Shown: positions 14,695-22,051 of the stretch, piece after piece | Layout of the letters: each line of letters opens with the position of its first letter | Numbering within the stretch: the first letter of the stretch is position 1 | DNA from: Sulfurovum sp. | GTDB taxonomy: Bacteria > Campylobacterota > Campylobacteria > Campylobacterales > Sulfurovaceae | Reading direction: 5' to 3' | NCBI GenBank assembly: GCA_015490315.1 | Contig: WFYB01000118.1 | Span: forward strand, 1-23,204 | Length of the DNA stretch: 23,204 nucleotides | The notes under the pieces: model-generated | Told to the model about the DNA's origin: nothing | The model's database searches: none | What the model saw: only the letters and a program-made list of their open reading frames with translations | Translations under genes and position numbers: made by a program

Positions 14695-15864
14695 ATGTCA
14701 AAAGTACTGGTCTTAGGCGGGGGATTCGCCGGTGTTGAAGCAGCGATTTTTTTGCGTAAGCAGGATCTTGATGTTACATTGGTGAGCGACAGGGACTATT
14801 TCTATATCTATCCGACCTCTATTTGGATACCTACAGGCGGTGCTACACGGGAAGATGTCTCGATTCCGCTCGATCAATTGGCGATGAAGCATGGCTTTAA
14901 GCTGATCATCGATCCGGTCAAAGCATTGGATGCCGGAAACAAGAAAGTGACACTGCAAAGCGGCAGAAAGCTTGAGGATTTTGAATATCTTGTCCTGGCG
15001 ATTGGGCAGGAGAAGATCCATCACGAAGGGATGGAACATACCCTCTCTATCTGCGGCAAGCCAGAAGAGGCTGATGAGATGTATGCCCGTTTGGACAGTC
15101 TGATCGCCAAAGGCGAAGGGAAGATCGCGATGGGATTTGGCGGCAATCCGAAAGACAGCTCTGCTGTACGCGGGGGACCGGCGTTTGAAGTACTCTTCAA
15201 CGTGCACAACTATCTTAAGCGAAAAGGGGTGAGAGAGAAATTTGAGCTTACCTTCTTTGCCCCGATGGAAAAGCCCGGTCAGAAGATGGGTGAAAAAGCA
15301 CTGAAGATGATGGACAAAATGTTCAACATGACCCATATCTCCAAAAAAGTGGGAAGCCCTATTGTGCGCTTTGAAGAGGATGGTATCCTCTTTGAAGATA
15401 ACACAAAGCTCGCTTCGGACTTTACGATGTTCATCTCGGCAGGCAAGGGGCACTCGGTATTTGAGGATAGCGGACTGCCTCTGAACGATGCCGGATTTGT
15501 TGTGACCAACGAGTACAATGAAGTAGAGGGTTTTGAAGGTATCTATGCGATCGGAGACAGCGCGGCACTTCTGGGACCGGCATGGAGAGCCAAGCAGGGG
15601 CATGTGGCTGAGGTAATGGCACGTAACGTAGCTTACAATATCTTCCAGCATATGCAGCGGATAGAGTCGAAGCGAAGCTATCTGGAGCATCTGAATATCA
15701 TCTGCGTCATGGATACCGGAGATGGTGCGGCATTTGTTTATCGCAGTGATAAGCGTGCATTGATGATACCCATGCCGATCATCGGTCACTGGATGAAAAA
15801 AGGGTGGGGATGGTACTGCCGCAATTCAAAACTGGGCAGGATACCGAGAATACCAGGGCTATAA
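14695..15864 (+). CDS. SQR-like FAD-dependent oxidoreductase
   Basis: The 389-aa protein is a two-dinucleotide-binding-domain flavoprotein of the sulfide:quinone oxidoreductase/flavocytochrome c type. It has an N-terminal GGGFAGVEAA FAD site (8-17), LAIG at 101-104, and EGIYAIGDSA (281-290), where the Asp contacts FAD. The C-terminus (GHWMKKGWGWYCRNSKLG) is amphipathic and could dock on the membrane. True SQR enzymes use cysteines; here only C120, C337 and C375 exist. C120 and C337 fit two expected positions, but the cysteine expected near 157 is replaced (SSAVRGGP). It may use sulfide or polysulfide by another route, or another donor. I start it at 14695 behind AAGGAGA, which puts the FAD motif at the N-terminus. 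Confidence 0.78.
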   Translation: MSKVLVLGGGFAGVEAAIFLRKQDLDVTLVSDRDYFYIYPTSIWIPTGGATREDVSIPLDQLAMKHGFKLIIDPVKALDAGNKKVTLQSGRKLEDFEYLVLAIGQEKIHHEGMEHTLSICGKPEEADEMYARLDSLIAKGEGKIAMGFGGNPKDSSAVRGGPAFEVLFNVHNYLKRKGVREKFELTFFAPMEKPGQKMGEKALKMMDKMFNMTHISKKVGSPIVRFEEDGILFEDNTKLASDFTMFISAGKGHSVFEDSGLPLNDAGFVVTNEYNEVEGFEGIYAIGDSAALLGPAWRAKQGHVAEVMARNVAYNIFQHMQRIESKRSYLEHLNIICVMDTGDGAAFVYRSDKRALMIPMPIIGHWMKKGWGWYCRNSKLGRIPRIPGL

Positions 15865-15881
15865 CTGAACATTATTTTTAT

Positions 15882-15887
15882 TATAAT
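15882..15887 (+). promoter_or_regulatory. TATAAT -10 box of the 130-aa gene
   Basis: An exact TATAAT follows a run of A/T, 35 bases before the ATG at 15923. A good ribosome site (GGAGAG) lies between. Confidence 0.5.
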
Positions 15888-15922
15888 CTGATACAATTCT
15901 GTAAAACATATTGGAGAGAGAA

Positions 15923-16315
15923 ATGAAAACAGTGACTGTATTGGAAAAATATCCGGTTTATACCATTGAGATAGATAAAAACAAAACAACTTTTCAGGAT
16001 ATCGATGAGATTTTCTCTTATTTCCGAGAAAAGATCGAGGCACATCCTATCGCAACCTATATCGGTGAGTTTGACCACTATGCCCATACGACTTCTCTGG
16101 AAACAGGTGAAGTTTCCGGCGAGATCAAAGCGGCAAAAAACCTTTTGTGCTGCTTTGGCAAGGTTTTGCCAAAACCCGAAGTGTTGGCGGTAAGACCTCG
16201 CTCTATAGGCGTTGCGGATATGGGTACACACTTTAGTATCAGCTTTATGGAAGCGCCTAACCCGGATGCCAACAAGGCGATGGAAGGCTGGGTCAAAGGG
16301 ATAGAAAACCTTTGA
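15923..16315 (+). CDS. Conserved-looking hypothetical protein
   Basis: I cannot assign this 130-aa protein. It has no signal peptide and looks like a compact alpha/beta cytoplasmic protein: VLEKYPVYTIEIDK, FQDIDEIFSYFREKIEAHP, YIGEFDHYAHT, NLLCCFGKVLPKPEVLAVRPRS in two parts, and SISFMEAPNPDANKAM. A vicinal Cys pair (C74-C75) follows NLL and could be redox- or metal-active. The ATG at 15923 is preceded by TTGGAGAG; an in-frame TTG just upstream is part of that site and not a likely start. It has its own promoter and is flanked by the SQR-like and thiol peroxidase genes, which suggests a redox setting. Confidence 0.75.
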   Translation: MKTVTVLEKYPVYTIEIDKNKTTFQDIDEIFSYFREKIEAHPIATYIGEFDHYAHTTSLETGEVSGEIKAAKNLLCCFGKVLPKPEVLAVRPRSIGVADMGTHFSISFMEAPNPDANKAMEGWVKGIENL

Positions 16316-16332
16316 AGAGACATGAGCAATAG

Positions 16333-16348
16333 GGTGCTATTGAGCACC
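16333..16348 (+). other. Hairpin after the 130-aa gene
   Basis: GGTGCT (16333-16338) and AGCACC (16343-16348) pair perfectly around ATTG. Downstream is an A-rich stretch, not T-rich. A second AT-only palindrome, AAGAAAAAT (16355-16363) with ATTTTTCTT (16372-16380), follows; its second arm supplies T residues, so the two together may end transcription. Confidence 0.4.
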
Positions 16349-16445
16349 GAGTTAAAGAAAAATAAAAATGAATTTTTCTTAATTAAGAGTAAATTTATCC
16401 TATTTAAGTCATAATGCATGTACAAAAAAATTTAAAGGACATTAA

Positions 16446-16967
16446 ATGGCAACAGTAACATTTAAAAACGACACAGTATGTAACCTCGGTGGTAATGAAG
16501 TAAACGTGGGAGACAAAGCTCCTGAAGTAACAGTAGTAAACTCTAACCCAATGCTCCAAGATGAGACAATCGGTGGCACTGGTAAAACACAATTGGTTAT
16601 CGCAGTACCTTCACTCGACACAGGTGTATGTGATGCGGAGACAAGAAGATTTAACGAAGAAGCTGCAAAGCTTGACGGTGTAGAAGCGATCACAGTCTCT
16701 ATGGACCTTCCATTCGCAGCAGCAAGATGGTGTGGTGCAGCAGGCGTTGAGAACCTGAAAGTATGTTCAGACTTCAGAAACAAAGATTTCGCAAACGCTT
16801 ACGGTGTACTTCTCGCAGACGGACCACTTGCAGGATTGACAGCAAGAGTTATCTTCGTGATCGACAAAGACGGCAATGTTGTATATAAGCAAGTTGTACC
16901 GGAAATCACAGAAGAGCCAAACTACGAAGAGGCACTTGAAGCGGCAAAAGCTGCAGCAGCGAAGTAA
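16446..16967 (+). CDS. tpx: Thiol peroxidase (atypical 2-Cys peroxiredoxin)
   Basis: Tpx reduces hydrogen peroxide and alkyl hydroperoxides, using thioredoxin for recovery. The 173-aa length is slightly above the usual 165-168. The peroxidatic cysteine is C62 in PSLDTGVCD and the resolving cysteine is C96 in ARWCGAAGVEN, both in standard Tpx contexts. The C-terminal tail EALEAAKAAAAK is Ala-rich. Codon use is strongly biased and the gene has its own AT-rich upstream region, AAAGGAC ribosome site and strong terminator, which together suggest high expression. Confidence 0.96.
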   Translation: MATVTFKNDTVCNLGGNEVNVGDKAPEVTVVNSNPMLQDETIGGTGKTQLVIAVPSLDTGVCDAETRRFNEEAAKLDGVEAITVSMDLPFAAARWCGAAGVENLKVCSDFRNKDFANAYGVLLADGPLAGLTARVIFVIDKDGNVVYKQVVPEITEEPNYEEALEAAKAAAAK

Positions 16968-16973
16968 TTCTTC

Positions 16974-17009
16974 TCACGGAAGCAGACTGCTTTCGTGATC
17001 TCTTTTTCT
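16974..17009 (+). terminator. Strong terminator of tpx
   Basis: TCACGGAAGCA (16974-16984) pairs with TGCTTTCGTGA (16988-16998) around GAC, eleven pairs with one G-T, followed by TCTCTTTTTCT. This is a textbook intrinsic terminator just after the tpx stop. Confidence 0.85.
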
Positions 17010-17054
17010 CCATCCCCACATTTTAAACCATTACACTCTTTATCTTTATTTTGA

Positions 17055-17060
17055 TACAAT
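17055..17060 (+). promoter_or_regulatory. Possible -10 (TACAAT) of the small charged-protein gene
   Basis: TACAAT lies within TTTTGATACAATCATTTT, about 31 bases before the AAGGAG ribosome site's downstream ATC codon at 17102. The assignment rests on the hexamer and position only. Confidence 0.35.
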
Positions 17061-17101
17061 CATTTTGACCTTTAGGACACTTTTTAGCCAAAGGAGAGCG
17101 T

Positions 17102-17488
17102 ATCCGATATACACAGAAGCAGATCGACAAGTTCAACCGTCAGAAATACATCACAGAACTTGAAAAGATATCGAAAAATCTATTTCGTATGTTTCGTGAT
17201 GAAACGATCGATGCTGAGCATTTCAAAGAGAAATTCCAAGTGTTGAAAAAGAAGTTTGATGAGCGGCTGGCGGTGCAGCTTGATTCAGAGTACCACAAAC
17301 AGCTCAAGTCGTATATTATACGATTGTATACGCAGACCTGTGAGGATAGCAGTTTTGATGATGAGAAACTCTCGGATATACGAGAAGCGGAAATGAGCAA
17401 TCTCAACAGACTGCAAAAGCTGAAAAACGGCACAAGTTACAAAAAAGATAAACATAAAGCGAAGAGAGCCAATGAAGATTGGGGATAA
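17102..17488 (+). CDS. Small charged helical protein, apparent ATC start
   Basis: This frame codes for about 128 aa, largely charged alpha-helix (RYTQKQIDKFNRQKY, HFKEKFQVLKKKFDERLAVQL, SNLNRLQKLKNG), ending in a Lys-rich tail. It is probably coiled-coil and cytoplasmic; I do not recognise the family. The first ATG is at 17189 but has no ribosome site. The frame runs open upstream to 17069, and a strong AAGGAG (17091-17096) stands five bases before an ATC at 17102, with no ATG, GTG or TTG in frame between. The start is therefore either a rare ATC or an ATG lost by mutation or read error. The stop lies 25 bases before the L,D-transpeptidase start. Confidence 0.6.
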   Translation: MRYTQKQIDKFNRQKYITELEKISKNLFRMFRDETIDAEHFKEKFQVLKKKFDERLAVQLDSEYHKQLKSYIIRLYTQTCEDSSFDDEKLSDIREAEMSNLNRLQKLKNGTSYKKDKHKAKRANEDWG

Positions 17489-17513
17489 AGCCAATATAAA
17501 ACAAAGGATAGAA

Positions 17514-18116
17514 ATGATGAAAATGAAGTGGATGATAGGTATGGTAGCGGCAAGTGCGGCACTGATGACCACAGGGTGCATGAAGCAAGCTCCGGTAGCC
17601 TATGGAAAAGCGGACAAAACACCTTATGAAACCAGACAGTGTCTCAATGAACTTGCACGCGGTGCGGAGATCAGACAGGATCAGTTGATCGACCGTATCG
17701 AAGCATACAAGAGCCAGAGAAAAATTGTCGGTTACCGAAATGGAAAAGTGGTTTTTGAATCCAAAATGTCTCTGGGAAAAAATGGGGACAAAGGGAACAA
17801 ACTGCAGGCGGGCGATTACCGTACACCGGAAGGGAACTATCGGATCGTCCGAAAAAAATGTGATCCGAGACTCTACAGATCATTGATGATCTCTTATCCA
17901 AATAAGGATGATATCGCACGTGCAAGAGCAAGGGGAGTGAAGCCTGGCGGATATATTACAATTCACGGACAGCCAAAATGGAATGCGGACGGACGTGGAG
18001 ACAGCTATACCTTGGCACATGACTGGACAGAGGGCTGTATGGCGGTACCGAACAAAAAAATGGCACAGCTTTGGGCAGGTGTCAAGAATGGGGTTCCGAT
18101 CACTATTCATCCATAA
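17514..18116 (+). CDS. L,D-transpeptidase (YkuD) lipoprotein
   Basis: The 200-aa protein has a signal peptide with a probable lipidation cysteine at C22 (ALMTTGC); the Thr at -3 is not ideal for a lipobox. The YkuD catalytic domain spans about 60-198 with H151 in GYITIHGQP and C175 in DWTEGCMAVPN, the His/Cys pair of enzymes that cross-link peptidoglycan or attach proteins to it. The YRTPEGNYRIV segment is also typical. I use the ATG at 17514 behind AAAGGA; an in-frame ATG at 17472 would put 14 charged residues ahead of the signal. It is likely co-transcribed with the small charged-protein gene before it and ends at a terminator. Confidence 0.88.
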   Translation: MMKMKWMIGMVAASAALMTTGCMKQAPVAYGKADKTPYETRQCLNELARGAEIRQDQLIDRIEAYKSQRKIVGYRNGKVVFESKMSLGKNGDKGNKLQAGDYRTPEGNYRIVRKKCDPRLYRSLMISYPNKDDIARARARGVKPGGYITIHGQPKWNADGRGDSYTLAHDWTEGCMAVPNKKMAQLWAGVKNGVPITIHP

Positions 18117-18138
18117 GCAAAACTTTTGCTGCTTTTTT
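18116..18138 (+). terminator. Terminator after the L,D-transpeptidase gene
   Basis: AGCAAAA (18116-18122) and TTTTGCT (18124-18130) are complementary and can form a five-pair stem with a five-base loop, followed by GC and six T. The stem begins at the last base of the stop codon. Confidence 0.65.
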
Positions 18139-18147
18139 AGCTTAGTT

Positions 18148-18167
18148 TGATAAAGGTTATATTATCA
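18148..18167 (+). promoter_or_regulatory. Inverted repeat in the DUF1566 gene promoter region
   Basis: TGATAA (18148-18153) and TTATCA (18162-18167) form an inverted repeat around AGGTTATA, in very AT-rich DNA about 40 bases before the ATG at 18202. It could be an operator or chance in AT-rich sequence. Confidence 0.3.
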
Positions 18168-18201
18168 TATTGAATAATATTGGACTTTGAAGGAGAAATT
18201 G

Positions 18202-18720
18202 ATGAAGAAAAGTGTACTTGCTGCAGGGATATTTTTGGCCTCTGCGTTGTTGATGGGAGGAGGAAATGTCAATCCGAATCTCTCCGAGGTAGCAGATATT
18301 CCACTGAAAAGCTGTAAAGCGAACAAGGTGTATATAGAGCATGATACAAAACTGATGTGGCAGGATCAGCCCTATGTGGATGCAGAAGATGGTGCTTATA
18401 AACGCAACCGTTCTGTAGGCAAAGCAGGAAACTGGAATCATGCGATGAATTATTGCCGCAGGCTCATTTATGCCGGTTACAGTGACTGGAGATTGCCTAC
18501 AGCAGATGAGTTGATACATGTACATAGAAAAAAAGGGCAAGTGTTTCACTATTATAGATCCAATGATTTCTGGAGCTCTACCCCGACGACAGATGTACGT
18601 TACTATGTGGTCTATCCTGCAGATGCCTATCAGTATAAGCGATATAAGAGAGAATCAAACTATATCCGATGTGTCCGTTGTATCGGAGAAGAGCGGGATA
18701 TCACAGCGCGCAGCCGATAG
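18202..18720 (+). CDS. Secreted DUF1566 (Lcl C-terminal-like) protein
   Basis: The 172-aa product has a signal peptide (MKKSVLAAGIFLASALLMG) and one DUF1566 domain, recognisable from DTKLMWQD, the WNHAMNYCRRLIYAGYSDWRLPTADEL block, FWSSTP and NYIRCVR. The fold is related to C-type-lectin-like domains of surface or periplasmic proteins; ligands are unknown. Four cysteines (one after the signal, one in MNYC, two near the end in CVRC) could form disulfides. AAGGAG precedes the ATG at 18202. It converges with murB with six bases between the stops. Confidence 0.85.
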   Translation: MKKSVLAAGIFLASALLMGGGNVNPNLSEVADIPLKSCKANKVYIEHDTKLMWQDQPYVDAEDGAYKRNRSVGKAGNWNHAMNYCRRLIYAGYSDWRLPTADELIHVHRKKGQVFHYYRSNDFWSSTPTTDVRYYVVYPADAYQYKRYKRESNYIRCVRCIGEERDITARSR

Positions 18721-18726
18721 ACCCCT

Positions 18727-19503
18727 CTACAGGATCTTCAACTCCTCTTTGAGCAGTATGCCAAAAGAGCTCTGCACTTTCTCCTTCGCAAGTTCAATGA
18801 GATAGAGGGCATCTTCAAAGGTGCCTCCTCCTTTATTTACGAGAAAATTTGCATGGATATCACTCCACTGCATCCCTCCCTTTTTTGCTCCTTTGAGTCC
18901 TACTGCTTCTATGAGTCTGCCGGCATAGTCCCCTTGTGGGTTCTTGAATGCCGAGCCGGCACTTGGGTCGTTCGGCTGGTTGGAGCGCAATGATAGGAGC
19001 GTATCAAGCAGTACCTGATCAAAGCCGCCTGTTGTCTCAAAGCGCGCAGCTGTAGCGATACCGGGCAGCTTGGCAAAACGGTAGCCGTGTTCGATCGCCT
19101 CTTTGGGTATCCATCTTCCCCCTATCTCGATACTGTGAAGGATATTGAAGACTTCATACTCCTTGACCCCCGCATTCATCGCCAGCATACCGCCGAGTGT
19201 ACCGGGCAGCTTGGCACAAAACTCAAAGCCACCGATATTGTGTTTCTTGGCATAAGAGACGATACGCCCTGTCGGCATAGCGGCACCAATTTCGAGCATA
19301 TTGCCGCTCTGTTTGGCATAGGCAAAATCTTTGGAGAGCACCATCAGCGGCGGGGGTGCAGGAGAGACAAGCAGGTTGTTTGCCCCGCCGATGAGGTAAC
19401 GATCATCAGGGATGGTATCGCCCTTTTTTATCATTAGCACCTCTTCGGGCTGACCGATCTTGATGCTGCTGTATTTGGAGAAGTCGATGGTCTTAAAAAA
19501 CAA
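18727..19503 (-). CDS. murB: UDP-N-acetylenolpyruvoylglucosamine reductase, TTG start
   Basis: MurB reduces UDP-GlcNAc-enolpyruvate to UDP-MurNAc with NADPH and FAD, in the cytoplasmic stage of peptidoglycan synthesis. The 258-aa length matches the short Campylobacterota form. FAD-binding segments are YLIGGANNLLVS and LPGTLGGMLAMNAG; the proton-donating serine is in AGSAFKNP, and the catalytic glutamate is in LKEELKIL at the very end. The start is TTG at 19503, behind a well-placed AGGAG. It follows the mqnD stop by nine bases, so the two form an operon. Confidence 0.93.
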   Translation of the reverse strand: MFFKTIDFSKYSSIKIGQPEEVLMIKKGDTIPDDRYLIGGANNLLVSPAPPPLMVLSKDFAYAKQSGNMLEIGAAMPTGRIVSYAKKHNIGGFEFCAKLPGTLGGMLAMNAGVKEYEVFNILHSIEIGGRWIPKEAIEHGYRFAKLPGIATAARFETTGGFDQVLLDTLLSLRSNQPNDPSAGSAFKNPQGDYAGRLIEAVGLKGAKKGGMQWSDIHANFLVNKGGGTFEDALYLIELAKEKVQSSFGILLKEELKIL

Positions 19504-19512
19504 GGAAGACTC

Positions 19513-20379
19513 CTACTTCGACCGCAGGTCGCTGTATTCTTTAGGTATCAAATAGTCCTCTGTTTTTATCGGGCACTCCCACATGCCGTGTTCAAAGCCT
19601 ATTTGATAGAGTTTGTCAAGGGCTTTGAGTTGTAGTGGGCTCAGTTCTACTGAGGCATCGGAAGCGTACATCTCCAGATATTTTGTGAGCATGGCATCGG
19701 AGATGCGCACGAGGTTATCGTTTTCCAGTTTGGTGCAGAGCTCCTCTTTGCGGGCATTGGCGACTTTGACACCTTCGATGAGAATCTCCTCGATCTCAAT
19801 AGCACGTGTCAGGGGCATACTCCTGCGCAGTGCCATGCCCCCAAGCGGCAGCGGCAGCCCCTCGCCTGCCAGTTCGACCCAGATATCCCAGATCTCTTTT
19901 TCTACCTCGAGACTCTCGTCAAAGTTGAGGATAGATTCATGGATGAGTACACCCGCATCTACCTCGCCGCTGACCACTGCCTCTTCGATCTTGAGAAAAT
20001 CCATATAGACCGGACGAGCCTCAGGGTAGTAGAGACGAAAGAGCATGGCATTGGTGGTGTAGCGCCCCGAAAGGGCGACTTTGAAGCGGCGCCCCAGCTT
20101 CTTGCCTTTGCGTTTGATGAGCTTGGGACCATACCCCTCTCCGAAGCTGACAGCGGTGCGCAGCAGTGCGTAGTCATCTTTGATCAGCGGATACATACCG
20201 AAGCTGATAGCACTGACATCGTAGGTGCCTTTCATCGCTTCGACATTGAGGGTTTCGATGTCGAGTCCAACATTCTCAAAGGTCAACCCTTTGGTGTCGA
20301 CCCAGCCAAACTTGATCGCATAGTACATGAAGATATCATCTGCATCGGGAGAGTGGGCGAGTTGAATAGGAGATGGCAT
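19513..20379 (-). CDS. mqnD: Futalosine-pathway menaquinone enzyme, probably MqnD
   Basis: The 288-aa protein has a periplasmic-binding-protein-like fold without a signal peptide, as in MqnA/MqnD. It begins with LAHSPDADDIFMYYAIKFGW, close to the (S)P..DD/NDtF.yYA start of MqnD. Other blocks are DVSAISFGMYPLI, GYGPKLI, LSGRYTTNAMLF and VDAGVLIHESILNF, which line a substrate cleft. MqnD turns cyclic dehypoxanthinylfutalosine into 1,4-dihydroxy-6-naphthoate. Campylobacterota make menaquinone by this route, which supports the call; MqnA or another family member cannot be excluded. It is the first gene of an mqnD-murB unit with an extended -10 about 30 bases upstream. Confidence 0.75.
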   Translation of the reverse strand: MPSPIQLAHSPDADDIFMYYAIKFGWVDTKGLTFENVGLDIETLNVEAMKGTYDVSAISFGMYPLIKDDYALLRTAVSFGEGYGPKLIKRKGKKLGRRFKVALSGRYTTNAMLFRLYYPEARPVYMDFLKIEEAVVSGEVDAGVLIHESILNFDESLEVEKEIWDIWVELAGEGLPLPLGGMALRRSMPLTRAIEIEEILIEGVKVANARKEELCTKLENDNLVRISDAMLTKYLEMYASDASVELSPLQLKALDKLYQIGFEHGMWECPIKTEDYLIPKEYSDLRSK

Positions 20380-20408
20380 GTCTTTGACCTTATCTAGAAA
20401 TTAGAGGT

Positions 20409-20417
20409 ATTTTAGCA
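20409..20417 (-). promoter_or_regulatory. Extended -10 (TGCTAAAAT) of mqnD
   Basis: The minus strand reads TTATGCTAAAAT, the same 12-mer as the moaC promoter. The start would be near 20402, leaving a leader of about 22 bases with AAGG in it. Confidence 0.45.
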
Positions 20418-20446
20418 TAAGGGGGCAAAGAGCCAAATAAGAGACG

Positions 20447-20914
20447 CTACTGTCGCAGTGTGGCGATGAGGCGTTTGGGATGCAGCAGTAAAGAGAGGGC
20501 ATCTGTGATATGGCGGCATCCAAGATCGCTCTGCATCAGTGTGGGGGTACTGCACCCCTCTTCACCGATGATGGCGATACCCAATGCGGCATGTTTGAGC
20601 ATCTTGGCATCATTGTTGCCGTTGCCTATGGCGATACACTGCGTCTTGCCAAGACTCTCGATGTAGGCAGCTTTCTCTTCGGTATGATTGTTACTGCCAA
20701 GGATTTTGACCGTGACGGGGTACTCACTGAGTTGTGCTTTGACACTGCCAAAGGTATCGGCGGTGATGACGTGGATCTGGTAGTACTCCGCGAGTTGCGG
20801 CAGCAGGGGCTGGATGTCGGGGATGAGCTTACCGTCGGTTGCGATGGTGCCGTTGTAATCAAGGATGAGATGATTGAGTTTCATCGTTTTGTAATGGGGG
20901 ATCTCAATGGTCAT
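20447..20914 (-). CDS. Soluble P-type-ATPase-like HAD phosphatase
   Basis: The 155-aa protein is a HAD-superfamily phosphatase without a cap or membrane part. The motif I nucleophile is D19 in LDYNGTIATDG, motif II is VITADTFGS, and motif IV is GNGNNDAKMLKHAALGIAI. The last is very like the GDGxND..AL block of P-type ATPases, so it belongs with the soluble P-type-ATPase-like proteins. The usual second Asp of motif I is Asn (DYN). The substrate is unknown. I chose the ATG at 20914, with GAAGG upstream; an earlier ATG at 20953 adds 13 Lys-rich residues without a better site. It is divergent from selD. Confidence 0.8.
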   Translation of the reverse strand: MTIEIPHYKTMKLNHLILDYNGTIATDGKLIPDIQPLLPQLAEYYQIHVITADTFGSVKAQLSEYPVTVKILGSNNHTEEKAAYIESLGKTQCIAIGNGNNDAKMLKHAALGIAIIGEEGCSTPTLMQSDLGCRHITDALSLLLHPKRLIATLRQ

Positions 20915-20973
20915 GGTCGCCTTCTTTTTGGATAGATATTGAAAGGATAACATACTTTAAAGCAAAAGCGCAC

Positions 20974-20979
20974 TATGAT
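20974..20979 (+). promoter_or_regulatory. Possible -10 (TATGAT) of selD
   Basis: TATGAT lies 41 bases before the selD ATG, in the 105-base gap shared with the divergent HAD gene. No other element is clear. Confidence 0.35.
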
Positions 20980-21019
20980 ACGACAATGCAAAATGGGAAT
21001 ATCAAAAGGAGTGGAGAAT

Positions 21020-22051
21020 ATGGAAGATGCCAAACTGACCCAATACAGCCACGGTGCGGGGTGTGGATGCAAGATCGCGCCGCAGATTTTGGAGAAGATA
21101 CTCATCAGCTCAAGGGACAACATCCCTTATCCAAAGCTGCTGGTGGGCAATGAGAGCAAAGATGATGCGGCGGCGTTTGATCTGGGTAACGGTACCTCGG
21201 TACTCAGTACGACGGATTTTTTTATGCCGATTGTGGATGACCCTTTTACGTTTGGGCGTATCGCGGCGACCAATGCGATCAGCGATATCTATGCGATGGG
21301 CGGCAAGCCGTTGATGGCGATCTCGATTTTTGGCTGGCCGATCAATGTGCTGCCTCCCGAGGTGGGACAAAAGGTGATCGAAGGGGGACGCGCGGTCTGC
21401 GAGGATGCCGGTATCCCGCTTGCAGGCGGACACAGTATCGATTCTCCTGAGCCGATCTTCGGTCTGGCGGTGACAGGTATCGTGGAGAACAGCGCTCTCA
21501 AACACAATGACACCGCTGAAGAGGGGTGTGAACTCTTTTTGACCAAGCCCCTGGGGATCGGTATTCTTACGACTGCACAGAAGCAGGGGAAAGTCGACCC
21601 GGACGATCTGCAAAATGCGATCGATGCGATGTGCACCCTCAACAAAATCGGTGCGGAGATCTCCAGACTTGAGGGGGTTAAGGCGTTGACAGATGTGACG
21701 GGATTTGGCCTGCTTGGGCATCTGTGTGAGATCTGTGAAGGCAGCGGCGTGGGTGCAAGGATCCGTTTTGATGATGTGCCGGTGTTGCCCAATGTCGAGA
21801 AGTATTGGCAGATGGGTTGCGTGCCGGGAGGTACCAGACGCAATTTTGAGAGCTACGGTGACAAGATCGCACCGATGGAGCAGAAGGTGCAGGATATCCT
21901 CTGTGATGCACAGACCTCCGGAGGACTGCTCTGTGCTGTGAGCAAAGAGAGTATTCCGGAGTTCCTGAAGATCACTGCTGAGGCGGGATTGACGCTTGAG
22001 AGTATCGGAGAGCTGGTCACTCCGGGCGAACACCTCGTTGAGGTTGTCTGA
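21020..22051 (+). CDS. selD: Selenide, water dikinase (selenophosphate synthetase)
   Basis: SelD makes selenophosphate from selenide and ATP, the selenium donor for 2-selenouridine and selenocysteine. The 343-aa protein has YSHGAGCGCKIAP with C15, C17 and K18, matching the catalytic Cys and Lys of the family. The reactive position is cysteine (TGC), not an in-frame TGA for selenocysteine. An ATP-grasping Asp set (ESKDDAA, LSTTDFFMPIVDDP) and AGGHSIDSPEPIFGLAVTG also fit. I start at 21020 behind AAAGGAGTGGAG. Its stop overlaps the mnmH start by one base (TGATG), so the two are coupled. Confidence 0.95.
   Translation: MEDAKLTQYSHGAGCGCKIAPQILEKILISSRDNIPYPKLLVGNESKDDAAAFDLGNGTSVLSTTDFFMPIVDDPFTFGRIAATNAISDIYAMGGKPLMAISIFGWPINVLPPEVGQKVIEGGRAVCEDAGIPLAGGHSIDSPEPIFGLAVTGIVENSALKHNDTAEEGCELFLTKPLGIGILTTAQKQGKVDPDDLQNAIDAMCTLNKIGAEISRLEGVKALTDVTGFGLLGHLCEICEGSGVGARIRFDDVPVLPNVEKYWQMGCVPGGTRRNFESYGDKIAPMEQKVQDILCDAQTSGGLLCAVSKESIPEFLKITAEAGLTLESIGELVTPGEHLVEVV

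Noticed and set aside
14713..15789. 358-codon minus-strand frame opposite the SQR-like gene
   Set aside because: The plus-strand frame has FAD motifs; the antisense translation is low in structure and shows no family pattern.
16355..16380. AT-only palindrome as an operator for tpx
   Set aside because: It is made of A/T runs that pair easily by chance; it may just be part of transcription termination.
21053..21073. SelD as a selenocysteine protein
   Set aside because: The codons in the GAGCGCK motif are TGT and TGC; there is no in-frame TGA.
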